A stretch of 64,000 nucleotides of DNA. Source: HT1-32 sp040219025 (GTDB lineage Bacteria > Pseudomonadota > Alphaproteobacteria > Rhodospirillales > HT1-32). A model generated the notes under the pieces. It worked only from the letters and a program-made list of their open reading frames with translations, was not told where the DNA came from and made no database searches. Location: assembly GCA_040219025.1 (NCBI GenBank), contig JAVJTE010000007.1, positions 62,001-126,000 of the forward strand, written 5' to 3'. Position numbers and translations under genes: made by a program. How positions within the stretch are numbered: position 1 is the first letter of the stretch; the number at the start of each line of letters is the position of its first letter. This document shows, piece by piece, positions 8,940 through 17,397 of this stretch.

Positions 8940-9752
8940 TCAGCCCTTCTCGACCGAGGCAAAGGAGTTGGAGAACCCGACTGTCTTTTCGATGACGATC
9001 AGCATGGCCACAATCATGAAGATCACGACCGCCGAGACGGATGTAATCAGCGGATCATCCGCGTTTTCAAGATAGGCATAGATTTCGACCGGCAATGTCA
9101 TCAGCCGCGGGGTCGTGAAGAACAGCGACACCACGATATTGTCGAAGCTCATGATGAAGGCGAAGGCGGCGCCTGCGAACATGCCCGGGAAGATCAGCCG
9201 GATCGTGACCTTCAGGAAAACGGTCAGCGGACTGGCACCGGATATCTGGGCCGCCCGTTCAATATTCGGATCGACCCGTTCTAGACTGACCAGCACCAGC
9301 CGCACAACGAACGGCAGGGTGACAATCACATGGGCGATCAGCATCGCCAGAATTGACCCGGTCAGACCAAGTTGCGACAGCCAGATCAGCAGCGAAATTG
9401 CCAGAATGAGCTGCGGCAGCATCAGCGGTGACAGAACCAGATTGAGCAGCACTGTCCGACCGTAAAACCGGTGGCGGAAGATACCGATGGCCGTCGTCGT
9501 GCCGAGCAGGGTCGAGACCACGGCAACAATCACCGCAATCTCCAGACTGTTGAACAGGGCCTCGATGAACTGCGGATTATCCATAATCGCCTCGTACCAC
9601 CGAAAGGAAAAACCCTCCGGCGGGAAACGCAGGATCGAATTGGCGGTGAAGCTGATGGCGACCACCACCACCAGCGGCGCAATCAGAAAAGCCATCGCCA
9701 GCACTGCCGCGGTCACCAGGGCAATATTTCCGGGACTGAATCGTCTGCTCAT
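8940..9752 (-). CDS. ABC transporter permease, PotC-like (spermidine/putrescine type)
   Basis: A 270-residue inner-membrane permease with six predicted helices and an EAA loop in RAAQISGASPLTVFLKVTIRLIFPG in the middle of the protein. The start overlaps the end of the PotB-like gene by ATGA. It ends the minus-strand operon that starts with the [2Fe-2S] protein gene at 16364. Permeases of this group serve importers for polyamines, gamma-aminobutyrate, thiamine, iron or opines; the flavin oxidase genes upstream suggest an amino-acid-like or opine-like substrate, as inference. Confidence 0.86.
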   Translation of the reverse strand: MSRRFSPGNIALVTAAVLAMAFLIAPLVVVVAISFTANSILRFPPEGFSFRWYEAIMDNPQFIEALFNSLEIAVIVAVVSTLLGTTTAIGIFRHRFYGRTVLLNLVLSPLMLPQLILAISLLIWLSQLGLTGSILAMLIAHVIVTLPFVVRLVLVSLERVDPNIERAAQISGASPLTVFLKVTIRLIFPGMFAGAAFAFIMSFDNIVVSLFFTTPRLMTLPVEIYAYLENADDPLITSVSAVVIFMIVAMLIVIEKTVGFSNSFASVEKG

Positions 9753-10600
9753 CGGTAGGCCCCCAGAATTCGTTCGGTAATCCAGTGCTGAACGGAGAAG
9801 ACAAGCAGCACGATGACAACAAGCACAATCCCGACAGCTGCGCCGAACGGCCAGTTCAGGGTGACCAGGAAGTTGTCGACAACCAGATTGGCAATCATCG
9901 GTATCGACCCGCCGGACAGGATACGCGGCGTCACGAAGGAACTGACGGAGATCGCGAAAACCAGAAGGCTGCCAGCCGCAATCCCCGGCAGGCTGAGCGG
10001 CAGCATCACCCGCCGGAAGATCGTCCAGGCCCCGCCACCGGCAATTGAGGCCGCATGAAACAGGTCGCGGGGAATAGATTGCAGCGAGGTCAGCAGCGAG
10101 ATGATCATGAACGGCAGCAGCGCTTCCGTCAGTCCGACAATAACAGCAAATTCGTTATAGAGCAGCCGCAGCGGCTGTTCGATCACGCCTGCCCAGAGCA
10201 GGAACGCATTAATGGCCCCGTCATCCGCCAGAATCGTGACCCAGCCCAGCGTACGGATAACCACAGAAATCATCAGGGGTGCGAGGGCGGCGAAGGTGGC
10301 CAACGCCCGCATGACACCGGTCAGGCGGGTAATCCAGAAGGCCAGCGGATAGGCAATCACCAGGCAGAGCAGTGTGACCGTCACGCTGATCCGGACCGTA
10401 TTGGCAAGAATTCCGAGGTAATAGGAGTCTGCCAGTAATTTCAGATAGTTCTTGCTCAGGAAGGCCGGATCCATCCCGCGCATCGACTGGTAATCCCAGA
10501 AGCTGATCGCAACCGTGATACCGATCGGATAGATCAGAAACACCGCCAGAAAGGCAATGGCCGGCCAGGTGATGACAGGAGGCAGCCTGCGGTCAGTCAT
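9749..10600 (-). CDS. ABC transporter permease, PotB-like
   Basis: A 283-residue permease partner. The ATG at 10600 is preferred over one three codons upstream because it makes the usual 8-base ATGACTGA overlap with the ATPase gene stop and has GGAG about 10 bases upstream. It has a first helix at ITWPAIAFLAVFLIYP, five further helices and an EAA loop in HAASIAGGGAWTIFRRVMLP. It would form the heterodimeric channel with the PotC-like protein encoded next. Confidence 0.85.
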   Translation of the reverse strand: MTDRRLPPVITWPAIAFLAVFLIYPIGITVAISFWDYQSMRGMDPAFLSKNYLKLLADSYYLGILANTVRISVTVTLLCLVIAYPLAFWITRLTGVMRALATFAALAPLMISVVIRTLGWVTILADDGAINAFLLWAGVIEQPLRLLYNEFAVIVGLTEALLPFMIISLLTSLQSIPRDLFHAASIAGGGAWTIFRRVMLPLSLPGIAAGSLLVFAISVSSFVTPRILSGGSIPMIANLVVDNFLVTLNWPFGAAVGIVLVVIVLLVFSVQHWITERILGAYR

Positions 10601-11681
10601 AAAGAACAACTCCGTCCTCTGCCCGCCAGGTCAGATCGACCGGGTCACCGACTGCGGGCAGGGCGATGTGGCTGTCCGGCCGTTTGACCCGCCAGATGAT
10701 GTCGTCCTGTGCAATCTCAAAAATATGAGACGCACCGAGATGGGCATGCCGCCGCACAGTACCGCTGACCCGGTTCTCACCCTTCGGGTCACCGGCAGAA
10801 CCGGCTGCGGTCATGACGATATGTTCGGGTCGGATCATCGCCCAGACCTCGTCACCCTTCTTGTTCCGGCCGGCCGGCAGACGACCGGTCATGTCATTGC
10901 CCTTGAGCGCGATCCGGCCAAAATCACCGTCCGTCCCGACAAAGCTGCCCTTCACCAGATTGGCGTCCCCGAGGAAGTCGGCGACAAAGCGGTTAATCGG
11001 GTGGCGATAGATCCTGCTGGGTGCATCAACCTGTTCGATACGCCCTCCGTTCATCACCACAACCCGGTCAGAGATATGCATCGCCTCTTCCTGGTCATGG
11101 GTCACGAACAGGGCGGTGATGCCGGTCTCTTTCTGAATTTCGACGAGATCGGTCCGCATCGCGACGCGCAGTTTGGCGTCAAGATTGCTGAACGGTTCAT
11201 CAAGCAGCAGCACACCCGGGCGATAGACCAGAGCGCGGGCAATCGCGACACGCTGCTGCTGGCCGCCCGACAGCTGGCGCGGCATCCGCTGCCCCAGCCC
11301 GTCAAGGCGAACCAGACCGAGGGCTTCATTGACCCGGCGGTTAATCTCGTCGCCTGACAGCTTGCGGACCCGCAGACCGAAAGCGACATTTTCAAAGGCG
11401 GACATATGCGGAAACAGCGCATAGGACTGGAAAACCATCCCGGCATTACGTTTGCTGGGAGGTTGTCCGATCACGGAGTTGCCCTCGATCCGGATATCAC
11501 CGCCATCCGGATCGAGGAAACCCGCAACCATGCTGAGGGTTGTTGTCTTGCCACAACCGGACGGTCCCAACAGGCTCACCAGTTCGCCCTGCGCTACCTG
11601 CAGGTCAACACTGTCAACGGCTGTCAGACTACCGAAGCGTTTTGTCAGCCCTTCAAGGGCGATTGTCGGGACCGTGGTCAT
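10593..11681 (-). CDS. ABC transporter ATP-binding protein, PotA-like
   Basis: A 362-residue ATPase with Walker A GPSGCGKT, signature LSGGQQQR, Walker B VLLLDEPFSNLD and VTHDQEEA, followed by a C-terminal TOBE regulatory domain from about residue 270 to the end. A GAGGA Shine-Dalgarno precedes the ATG. This is the standard energy subunit for PotABCD-type importers and sits 12 bases after the binding-protein gene. No sign of damage. Confidence 0.9.
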   Translation of the reverse strand: MTTVPTIALEGLTKRFGSLTAVDSVDLQVAQGELVSLLGPSGCGKTTTLSMVAGFLDPDGGDIRIEGNSVIGQPPSKRNAGMVFQSYALFPHMSAFENVAFGLRVRKLSGDEINRRVNEALGLVRLDGLGQRMPRQLSGGQQQRVAIARALVYRPGVLLLDEPFSNLDAKLRVAMRTDLVEIQKETGITALFVTHDQEEAMHISDRVVVMNGGRIEQVDAPSRIYRHPINRFVADFLGDANLVKGSFVGTDGDFGRIALKGNDMTGRLPAGRNKKGDEVWAMIRPEHIVMTAAGSAGDPKGENRVSGTVRRHAHLGASHIFEIAQDDIIWRVKRPDSHIALPAVGDPVDLTWRAEDGVVLYD

Positions 11682-11693
11682 GGTTCTGCTTCC

Positions 11694-12737
11694 TCAGCGA
11701 TGCTGGACTTCGCGGTTCCACCGCTCGATCCATTCGGCCTTCTTTGCGGCCACAACATTCCAGTCAATATCGATCAGCGCTTCGACCTCGTCCTTGCCGT
11801 CGATCACCTTGCCAGCGACAGCCGGGTCAAGCTTTGCGGTCGTCACCGTCGGGCCGATTGACAGCTTTCCGGCAAGCCGTTCCTGGACTTCCTTGCTGAG
11901 GAGATAATCGATCAGCTTGTAGGCAGTCGCTTCGACTTTGGTTCCCTTGACGACGGAGGCCCCCATGAAGATCGGTGAAATGCCTTCCTTCGCCTTCACC
12001 CATTTCACAGCGGGAAAGGTCTTCGCCAGGGTGTTGGCGCGGACATCACCCCACCAGGCAATCCAGACCGTCCCCTGCTGGAACCCGCGTGACATGTCAG
12101 CTGCGTTGCGGGCATAGACCACGGCACTTTCCGACAGCTTCTTGGCCATTTCAAAGCCCGGATCAATGTTCGACGCACTGCCGCCACCGTCTTTGGCCAT
12201 CAGCAGAACCAGGCCGAGGCCGTAGTTGTTTGAGGCCGGTTGCAGGGCGATATGCCCCTTGAATTCAGGACGTGCCAGATCCTTGTAGGATGTCGGTGCG
12301 GCGAACCCCTTCTCCTTGAAGAGATCTGCATTGTAGATCAGCCCGCCACCAATGACGCCGAGGTTGGCGTTGATATCGCCCGGTGTCCGGAGATTCGGCC
12401 AGACGGTCTTCAGATTCGGCACTTTGGTCTCGTCGAGCGGCATGAACAGGCCAAGATTTGCGCCCTGATCCTGCTGCAGGGTCCCCGAATACATCACGTC
12501 ATTTTCCGGATTGCCCCTGGTTGCAACCACCCGGGCGAGTGATTCATTCGATGTTCCGGCCTGATACCGGACATCGCAGCCGCAGATTTTCTCAAACGGC
12601 CGGATGGCTTCGGCTTCCATGACTTTCTGCCAGCTTCCACCGGGACCGGCGAAGATAATCGTCTCAGCGACAGCCGCCTGTGACGTCAGGCCGATTGCCA
12701 GTGCGGCAACGGCGAATACAGATCTCTGTAAGGTCAT
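11694..12737 (-). CDS. ABC transporter substrate-binding protein, PotD-like
   Basis: A 347-residue periplasmic binding protein. ATG at 12737 is chosen because AGGGAGA stands six bases upstream and the protein then begins with a normal signal peptide (MTLQRSVFAVAALAIG, cut after AVA near residue 24). The mature part has the SBP_bac_8 pattern: FAGPGGSWQ, IRPFEKICGCDV, NPENDVMYSG and GFQQGTVWIAWWGDV. The preceding oxidase genes suggest that the ligand is the substrate or a precursor for them. The family also binds polyamines, so the ligand cannot be read from sequence alone. Confidence 0.87.
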   Translation of the reverse strand: MTLQRSVFAVAALAIGLTSQAAVAETIIFAGPGGSWQKVMEAEAIRPFEKICGCDVRYQAGTSNESLARVVATRGNPENDVMYSGTLQQDQGANLGLFMPLDETKVPNLKTVWPNLRTPGDINANLGVIGGGLIYNADLFKEKGFAAPTSYKDLARPEFKGHIALQPASNNYGLGLVLLMAKDGGGSASNIDPGFEMAKKLSESAVVYARNAADMSRGFQQGTVWIAWWGDVRANTLAKTFPAVKWVKAKEGISPIFMGASVVKGTKVEATAYKLIDYLLSKEVQERLAGKLSIGPTVTTAKLDPAVAGKVIDGKDEVEALIDIDWNVVAAKKAEWIERWNREVQHR

Positions 12738-12754
12738 TTGATGTCTCCCTGTTA

Positions 12755-12774
12755 ATGAATGTAACCTCATTCAT
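12755..12774. repeat. 7-bp inverted repeat between AhpD-like and binding-protein genes
   Basis: Arms ATGAATG (12755-12761) and CATTCAT (12768-12774) are perfect complements around six bases. The site lies in the 73-base gap in front of the PotD-like gene. It may be an mRNA hairpin that separates enzyme and transporter expression, or an operator; nothing in the sequence decides. Confidence 0.35.
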
Positions 12775-12810
12775 GACATCCGGCAGACGGCCAGACGCCC
12801 TCTCAAGTGG

Positions 12811-13419
12811 CTAAGCGACCACCTCCTCGCTGTCGCCCGGAGACGGCGGAAGGTTGTCCGCCGTACCGTCCTGCGACAGCAGAACCGCGAGATGACCCTC
12901 ATCCAGATCGATCTGCAGTGCATTATTGAACCGGTTGAACGCCCCGGCGATGGCGATACGCCAGGTCAGTTCGACAATCTGCGGTTCGTCAAAAACCTGT
13001 TTCAGCCGCTCGACAAAGCTGTCGCGCATCTGTGCTGAATCCTGTGAAACAGCAATGGCATAGTCACGAACCAGACGGTCTGTTTCATCCAGTCCCGGGC
13101 AGTCCTCTGCCAGAATCTGTTCCGCTGTCGACTGCGCCAGGCCGAGCTCCGCAAGCCGCACCGAATGACGACCGACGCAATGGCGGCAGGCGTTAAGCCG
13201 CGAGACCGTGACAATGGCGATTTCGATATATCGTTTCGGCATGGTGCCGTGCCGGGAAAAGCTGTTCATCAGTTCCATCATCTGGCGGGTCTGATGCGGA
13301 CAATGTCCGGAGACCGCCTCCCAGGTCGGCTCGCCAACCTTGCTGTAGCCCCGTCGGGTCACGACGTTGCGGACATCTTCCGGCAGTTTCGACAGGTCGA
13401 CCTTGCTAACCCTGGGCAA
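12811..13419 (-). CDS. Carboxymuconolactone decarboxylase/AhpD-like protein
   Basis: A 202-residue cytoplasmic protein of the AhpD-like fold. The redox motif is clear: NACRHCVGRH, a CxxC with the usual following His, in the middle of the protein. Such proteins act as alkylhydroperoxidases or thiol oxidoreductases. The start is placed at TTG 13419 because GAGGAG lies seven bases upstream; this gives a 14-base overlap with the oxidase gene before it. An ATG at 13455 is possible but lacks a good ribosome site. In an oxidase operon, removal of hydrogen peroxide or organic peroxide is a sensible role (inference). Confidence 0.8.
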   Translation of the reverse strand: MPRVSKVDLSKLPEDVRNVVTRRGYSKVGEPTWEAVSGHCPHQTRQMMELMNSFSRHGTMPKRYIEIAIVTVSRLNACRHCVGRHSVRLAELGLAQSTAEQILAEDCPGLDETDRLVRDYAIAVSQDSAQMRDSFVERLKQVFDEPQIVELTWRIAIAGAFNRFNNALQIDLDEGHLAVLLSQDGTADNLPPSPGDSEEVVA

Positions 13420-14584
13420 TCTGTATCTCCTCGCTGTTTGCCATCTGCGTGGCATTCATTTTTTCGTTGTCCAGAAACCGGTGGATCGTCAGCCCGTCCA
13501 GCGGTGTGTTGGTGCCGCCGGTTGCGGCAATTTCTGCAACAACCGCGCCGACTTTCGGCCCCAGCTCAAAGCCGTGCCCGTTGAAGCCAAAGGCATGAAT
13601 GACATTCGCCGAATTCGCCGAGGGCCCGATCACCGGCGAGCCATCATCGGTGATGGCTTCAATACCCGCCCAGAAGCGGACAACCTGCGCCTGGCTGAAC
13701 CGGGGGAACAGGTCGAGGACGGTGCGTGCCCGTTCGGCGAAATCGCCCATTTTCAGGGCGGCGATATTGCGATCCCGGTCTGCATCACCGCGCAGATGGC
13801 CGGAAATCAGGACCGTTCCGTTCTCGAACTGCTTCAGCGACAGATAGCGTGACACGGAACTGACAACCGGCCCCACCAGATGCGGCAGACGTGCAGTAAT
13901 CATGCCCATCGGGGCCGCGGCAACGACATGGATATGATCACCGAACCAGCCGGCAACCCGGTCTGCCCATGCACCGGCACAGTTCACCACCATGCCAGCC
14001 TCTACCGGGCCAGCTGTGGTGTCGACACGCCAGCCGTCACCGGCTGCTGCTGCGCCGGTTGCTGCCACACCTTCATGCAACTGAACACCCGCCTTCAGCA
14101 CAGCCGTCCGGAAAGCGCGCATGGTGATCAGCGGATTACCGGATCCGTCCCGGCGGCAGATCAGCCCGCCGGTACAGCCCGGCCGCATATGCGGTAACAG
14201 GCGGTAAAGCTCCTGTTCGTCAATCAGCTCTTCATGGCTGTGACCGAGACCCTTCACCAGTTCAGCCCGCGCACGAAGGGTCTCGAAATCTTCCGGCGTC
14301 TCGGCAATCCGGAGCTGGCCGGTTTCCTCAAAGCCGCAATCATCATCGACCAGCGACCGCATATCGTGCCACAGATCGAGCGACGCCAGCGCCAGCGGAA
14401 TTTCCCGGGGGTCGCGCATCAGGGTACGCACACCCCCCGCATTCGCGCTGGAGGCATGACGCCCGACATGGTCTTTTTCGATGATGATACAGGACAGATT
14501 GCGCCGGCTGAGATGCAGCGCCGCCGAACAGCCATGCAGGCCGCCGCCGATAATCACAACATCGGCGGTCATTGTCCGGCTCAT
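13406..14584 (-). CDS. FAD-dependent oxidoreductase, D-amino-acid/opine oxidase beta-subunit-like
   Basis: A 392-residue DAO-fold flavoprotein. The N-terminal Rossmann motif VVIIGGGLHGCSAALHL binds FAD, and the C-terminal GFNGHGFELGPKVG segment is the usual second FAD contact. It is close in plan to HcnC, the OoxB opine oxidase subunit and sarcosine oxidase beta. Its ATG overlaps the stop of the HcnB-like gene by ATGA. The three-gene set of [2Fe-2S] protein, large flavoprotein and DAO-like protein forms known amine dehydrogenase complexes, for example HcnABC and bacterial D-hydroxyproline dehydrogenases. Substrate not determined. Confidence 0.85.
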   Translation of the reverse strand: MSRTMTADVVIIGGGLHGCSAALHLSRRNLSCIIIEKDHVGRHASSANAGGVRTLMRDPREIPLALASLDLWHDMRSLVDDDCGFEETGQLRIAETPEDFETLRARAELVKGLGHSHEELIDEQELYRLLPHMRPGCTGGLICRRDGSGNPLITMRAFRTAVLKAGVQLHEGVAATGAAAAGDGWRVDTTAGPVEAGMVVNCAGAWADRVAGWFGDHIHVVAAAPMGMITARLPHLVGPVVSSVSRYLSLKQFENGTVLISGHLRGDADRDRNIAALKMGDFAERARTVLDLFPRFSQAQVVRFWAGIEAITDDGSPVIGPSANSANVIHAFGFNGHGFELGPKVGAVVAEIAATGGTNTPLDGLTIHRFLDNEKMNATQMANSEEIQIAQG

Positions 14585-16044
14585 GCCACTTTCTCCGTGG
14601 TTACCGGCTTCGCAGTTACCGGTTTCTCGCTGACCTGATCACCGATCTCCAGCCCGGAGAAGGCATCCGGCAGCTTTGCAAGTGCCGTCAGGGGAACCGG
14701 TTTGACCGGGGTACGCTGGCGGAATTCGCCGACGTCACTGAACGGTTTGCCGGTCTCGTCGGCCACCATCTCAGCGATGGTCAGACCACACATCCGCCCC
14801 TGACAGGGGCCCATGCCACAGCGGGTATACATCTTGATCTGGTAAATCCCGGCACAGCCGGACCGGATCGCCGAGCGGACCTCGCCACCCGTTACCTCTT
14901 CACAGCGACAGGCCAGCGTGTCCTTGCCAGCCATCCGGTATTCACGTCCGGGCATGTAGAGAATATCAAGAAACGGTCGGATCGCTTTCAGTCGTCGCAG
15001 CGACCGGTGCGCCGGTGCCGCTTTCTGTTTCGCAATCGCTGGCGTCAGACGATCAAGTCTAGCCGCCGCACCAAGTGCGGCAATCACGCCGAGATGCTGT
15101 GCCGCCTCCCCGCCCAGAATACCAGCGGAATCACCGGCGACGGAGATCTTCGGCTGACTGGTCACCCCCCAGTCATCCAGTACCGGCTGCCAGCAATGCT
15201 GTCTGTCATTCCAGACGATATCGCATCCGGCTGCCTGTTGCAGATTGATGTTCGGGACGACACCCTGATGCAACAAAACCCAGTCGATCTCTTCCGTCCG
15301 GGTTTTGCCCCCGACCTCCCAGGAGACCGACCTGGCCCGGTCGTCACCGTCAACCCGCAGTCCGCCAACCGACCGGACGACCTCGACACCGGCATTCGCC
15401 GGGGCGCGGAGCAGGGGGATCCCGCGCAAGAGGTAATCCGGTGCGGTCAGCGCGGCGGGCAGCGCCGGCAGCGCCGCCCTGAGGCGTCCCTTTTCCTGTG
15501 TATCGACAAGTACGCGTACATCCGCCCCGGCATCCATCAGCTGTGCGGCGGCCAGATAGAGCAGCGGCCCCGTACCGCAAAGAGCAATCCGCCCGGAGGG
15601 CACGATGCCCGCACTTTTCAGCGTCGCCTGTGCCGCGCCTGCGGTCATAACGCCCGGCAATGTCCATCCCGGCACCGGCATCGGGCGCTCTATCGATCCG
15701 GTTGCCAGAATGATATGCCGGTAGCTTAAAACCTCTGTCTCATCCCCTCGCATGACCGCCATCTGCCCGTCAGGGTCGAGATGCCAGACAATCGTTTCCG
15801 GGGAATAGTCAATATCACTGGCCTGAAATTCGGCCACCAGAGCACCACCCCGCCGTGCATCCGGATCATCGCTGCGGAGGGCCCCGGTCAGATCACGGTC
15901 AACACCACGGTGAATCTGACCGCCAACACCCGGCTGTTCGTCCAGCAGGCAGGTTTTCAGACCCAGCTTGTGTCCCTGAAGGGCGGCCGCCATACCGGCT
16001 GGTCCCGCACCAACAACCACAAGATCATACTGACGTCCGGTCAT
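14581..16044 (-). CDS. NAD(P)/FAD-dependent oxidoreductase, HcnB/OoxA-like alpha subunit
   Basis: A 487-residue flavoprotein with two dinucleotide-binding motifs, VVGAGPAGMAAALQGHKLG at the N-terminus and IALCGTGPLLYLAAAQL near 165-181, and a C-terminal BFD-like [2Fe-2S] region with CRCEEV and later CGMGPCQGRMC (about 390-435). This is the layout of the opine oxidase A subunit and HcnB. The cluster would pass electrons from the DAO-like subunit onward. It overlaps both neighbouring genes by ATGA, which favours a fixed-ratio complex. Confidence 0.86.
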   Translation of the reverse strand: MTGRQYDLVVVGAGPAGMAAALQGHKLGLKTCLLDEQPGVGGQIHRGVDRDLTGALRSDDPDARRGGALVAEFQASDIDYSPETIVWHLDPDGQMAVMRGDETEVLSYRHIILATGSIERPMPVPGWTLPGVMTAGAAQATLKSAGIVPSGRIALCGTGPLLYLAAAQLMDAGADVRVLVDTQEKGRLRAALPALPAALTAPDYLLRGIPLLRAPANAGVEVVRSVGGLRVDGDDRARSVSWEVGGKTRTEEIDWVLLHQGVVPNINLQQAAGCDIVWNDRQHCWQPVLDDWGVTSQPKISVAGDSAGILGGEAAQHLGVIAALGAAARLDRLTPAIAKQKAAPAHRSLRRLKAIRPFLDILYMPGREYRMAGKDTLACRCEEVTGGEVRSAIRSGCAGIYQIKMYTRCGMGPCQGRMCGLTIAEMVADETGKPFSDVGEFRQRTPVKPVPLTALAKLPDAFSGLEIGDQVSEKPVTAKPVTTEKVA

Positions 16045-16364
16045 TGTCCGGCCTTCCCATCGGAAGTACGCACCTTCATACCCGGGCGTACAGCGACCAG
16101 ACAGCTCTGTCGCCCCGGCACACCGTCAATTTCAACCACACATTCAAAGCAGGCCCCCATCATGCAATAGGGAGCACGCGGTTCGCCGGAAACATTGCTG
16201 CCCCGCCAGGGTGCCCTGCCCGCCAGCAGCAATGCAGACGCCAGACTGCTGCCGGATGCGACGGTTATCGTCTCGCCATCAATTTCGATACAGGCGGGCG
16301 GCGCAGGCTCTGCGCCCTTCGCCGCCTGAAATGCCAGAGGCCTGTTTTCGTGCATTTTTATCAT
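16041..16364 (-). CDS. (2Fe-2S)-binding protein, HcnA/sarcosine-oxidase-alpha N-terminal-like
   Basis: A small ferredoxin-like subunit, 107 residues from ATG 16364. Cysteines typical of the HcnA group are seen in PYCMMGACFECVVEIDG and GRQSCLVAVRPGM, and the fold opens with IEIDGETITVASG. No convincing Shine-Dalgarno is visible, so the start is uncertain; ATG 16355 or a longer form from 16400 is possible. It is first in the operon and faces the LysR gene across a short AT-rich gap. It should carry electrons in the complex with the two flavoproteins downstream. Confidence 0.82.
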   Translation of the reverse strand: MIKMHENRPLAFQAAKGAEPAPPACIEIDGETITVASGSSLASALLLAGRAPWRGSNVSGEPRAPYCMMGACFECVVEIDGVPGRQSCLVAVRPGMKVRTSDGKAGQ

Positions 16365-16449
16365 GGCAAAATCGTGACACAGAGCCATTTCATAAAGCAA
16401 ATGGCATTTAGTTCTGCTATCATGCTCAAATATTATAATTGGACCCGCA

Positions 16450-17397
16450 ATGAGCCGGATAAATCATCGTCAGATAGAGGCCTTCCGCGCTGTCATGCTG
16501 ACCGGCAGCATGACCGGTGCTGCTGATATGATGCATATCACCCAGCCTGCGGTCAGCCGCTTGATCCGCGATCTTGAAGCGCTTGCCGGTTTCACCCTGT
16601 TCGAACGGAATGGCCCCCGCATTCAGGCAACGCTGGAGGCGATGGAGTTGTCCGGCGAGGTCGACCGGCAGTTTTCCGGCCTGCAACGCATCGAGCGAAC
16701 TCTTGAAGACATTCGCACCATGCAGAGTGGCGCGATCCGGATTGCGGCGATGAATGCGCCGGCCATGGCATTTCTGCCGAGACTGATCGCCGGTTTCATG
16801 AAACGTCATCCCAGCACCAACGTCTGGATGCACACCGAGAATTCGCGGACCATCCTCGAACAGGTTTCGCTGCAGCATTATGAATTCGGGTTCGGTGCTT
16901 TCCGGTCCGGCTATCCCGGTGTCGTGGTCGAGGAACTGCCTGACCTTGCAGCCGTTCTGGCGCTTCCGGCCAGCCATCCGATGGCGGCGCAGGAAACGGT
17001 CGGGCTGGCGCAACTGACCTCGCAACGCTTTATCGAACTCGGGCGACAGGGGCTGCTGCGCCATCAGGTCGATCATGCCCTGGCAAAATGCAACGCCCGG
17101 CCGGTCATGGTCATGGAGACATCATTGTCTGCCAGCATCTGCGCGATGGTGGCGGAAAGCGGCGTCATGGGCATCATCGACCCCTTTACCGCACTTGAAG
17201 TGACCGACCCCGGGATCGCCATCCGGCAGATATCTCCGGCAATCCGGTACGATATTGCCTTCGCCCATTCCAGCGCCCGCCCCCTCGGCCGGATGGCCCG
17301 GGAGCTTATGGATGATATCAGGGAGGCGGTAAACCGTCTGTCAGCAGACCATGCGGGGCAAGCGCCCAGCCATAAAGACGTGCCGGATTTTCCGTGA
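16450..17397 (+). CDS. LysR-family transcriptional regulator
   Basis: A 315-residue LysR protein: N-terminal winged helix (MSRINHRQIEAFRAVMLTGS, then AADMMHITQPAVSRLIRDLE), linker helix, and a type 2 periplasmic-binding-like effector domain from ~95 to 300. It is divergent from the [2Fe-2S]/flavoprotein operon with about 85 bases between starts, the typical arrangement for a LysR regulator of the facing operon. The effector domain resembles the amino acid/opine-sensing group. Its last 80 bases overlap the 3' end of the convergent amidohydrolase gene. Confidence 0.87.
   Translation: MSRINHRQIEAFRAVMLTGSMTGAADMMHITQPAVSRLIRDLEALAGFTLFERNGPRIQATLEAMELSGEVDRQFSGLQRIERTLEDIRTMQSGAIRIAAMNAPAMAFLPRLIAGFMKRHPSTNVWMHTENSRTILEQVSLQHYEFGFGAFRSGYPGVVVEELPDLAAVLALPASHPMAAQETVGLAQLTSQRFIELGRQGLLRHQVDHALAKCNARPVMVMETSLSASICAMVAESGVMGIIDPFTALEVTDPGIAIRQISPAIRYDIAFAHSSARPLGRMARELMDDIREAVNRLSADHAGQAPSHKDVPDFP

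Noticed and set aside
14572..15729. 385-codon plus-strand open frame over the HcnB-like gene
   Set aside because: Antisense to an intact flavoprotein with matched ATGA junctions; no recognisable domain.
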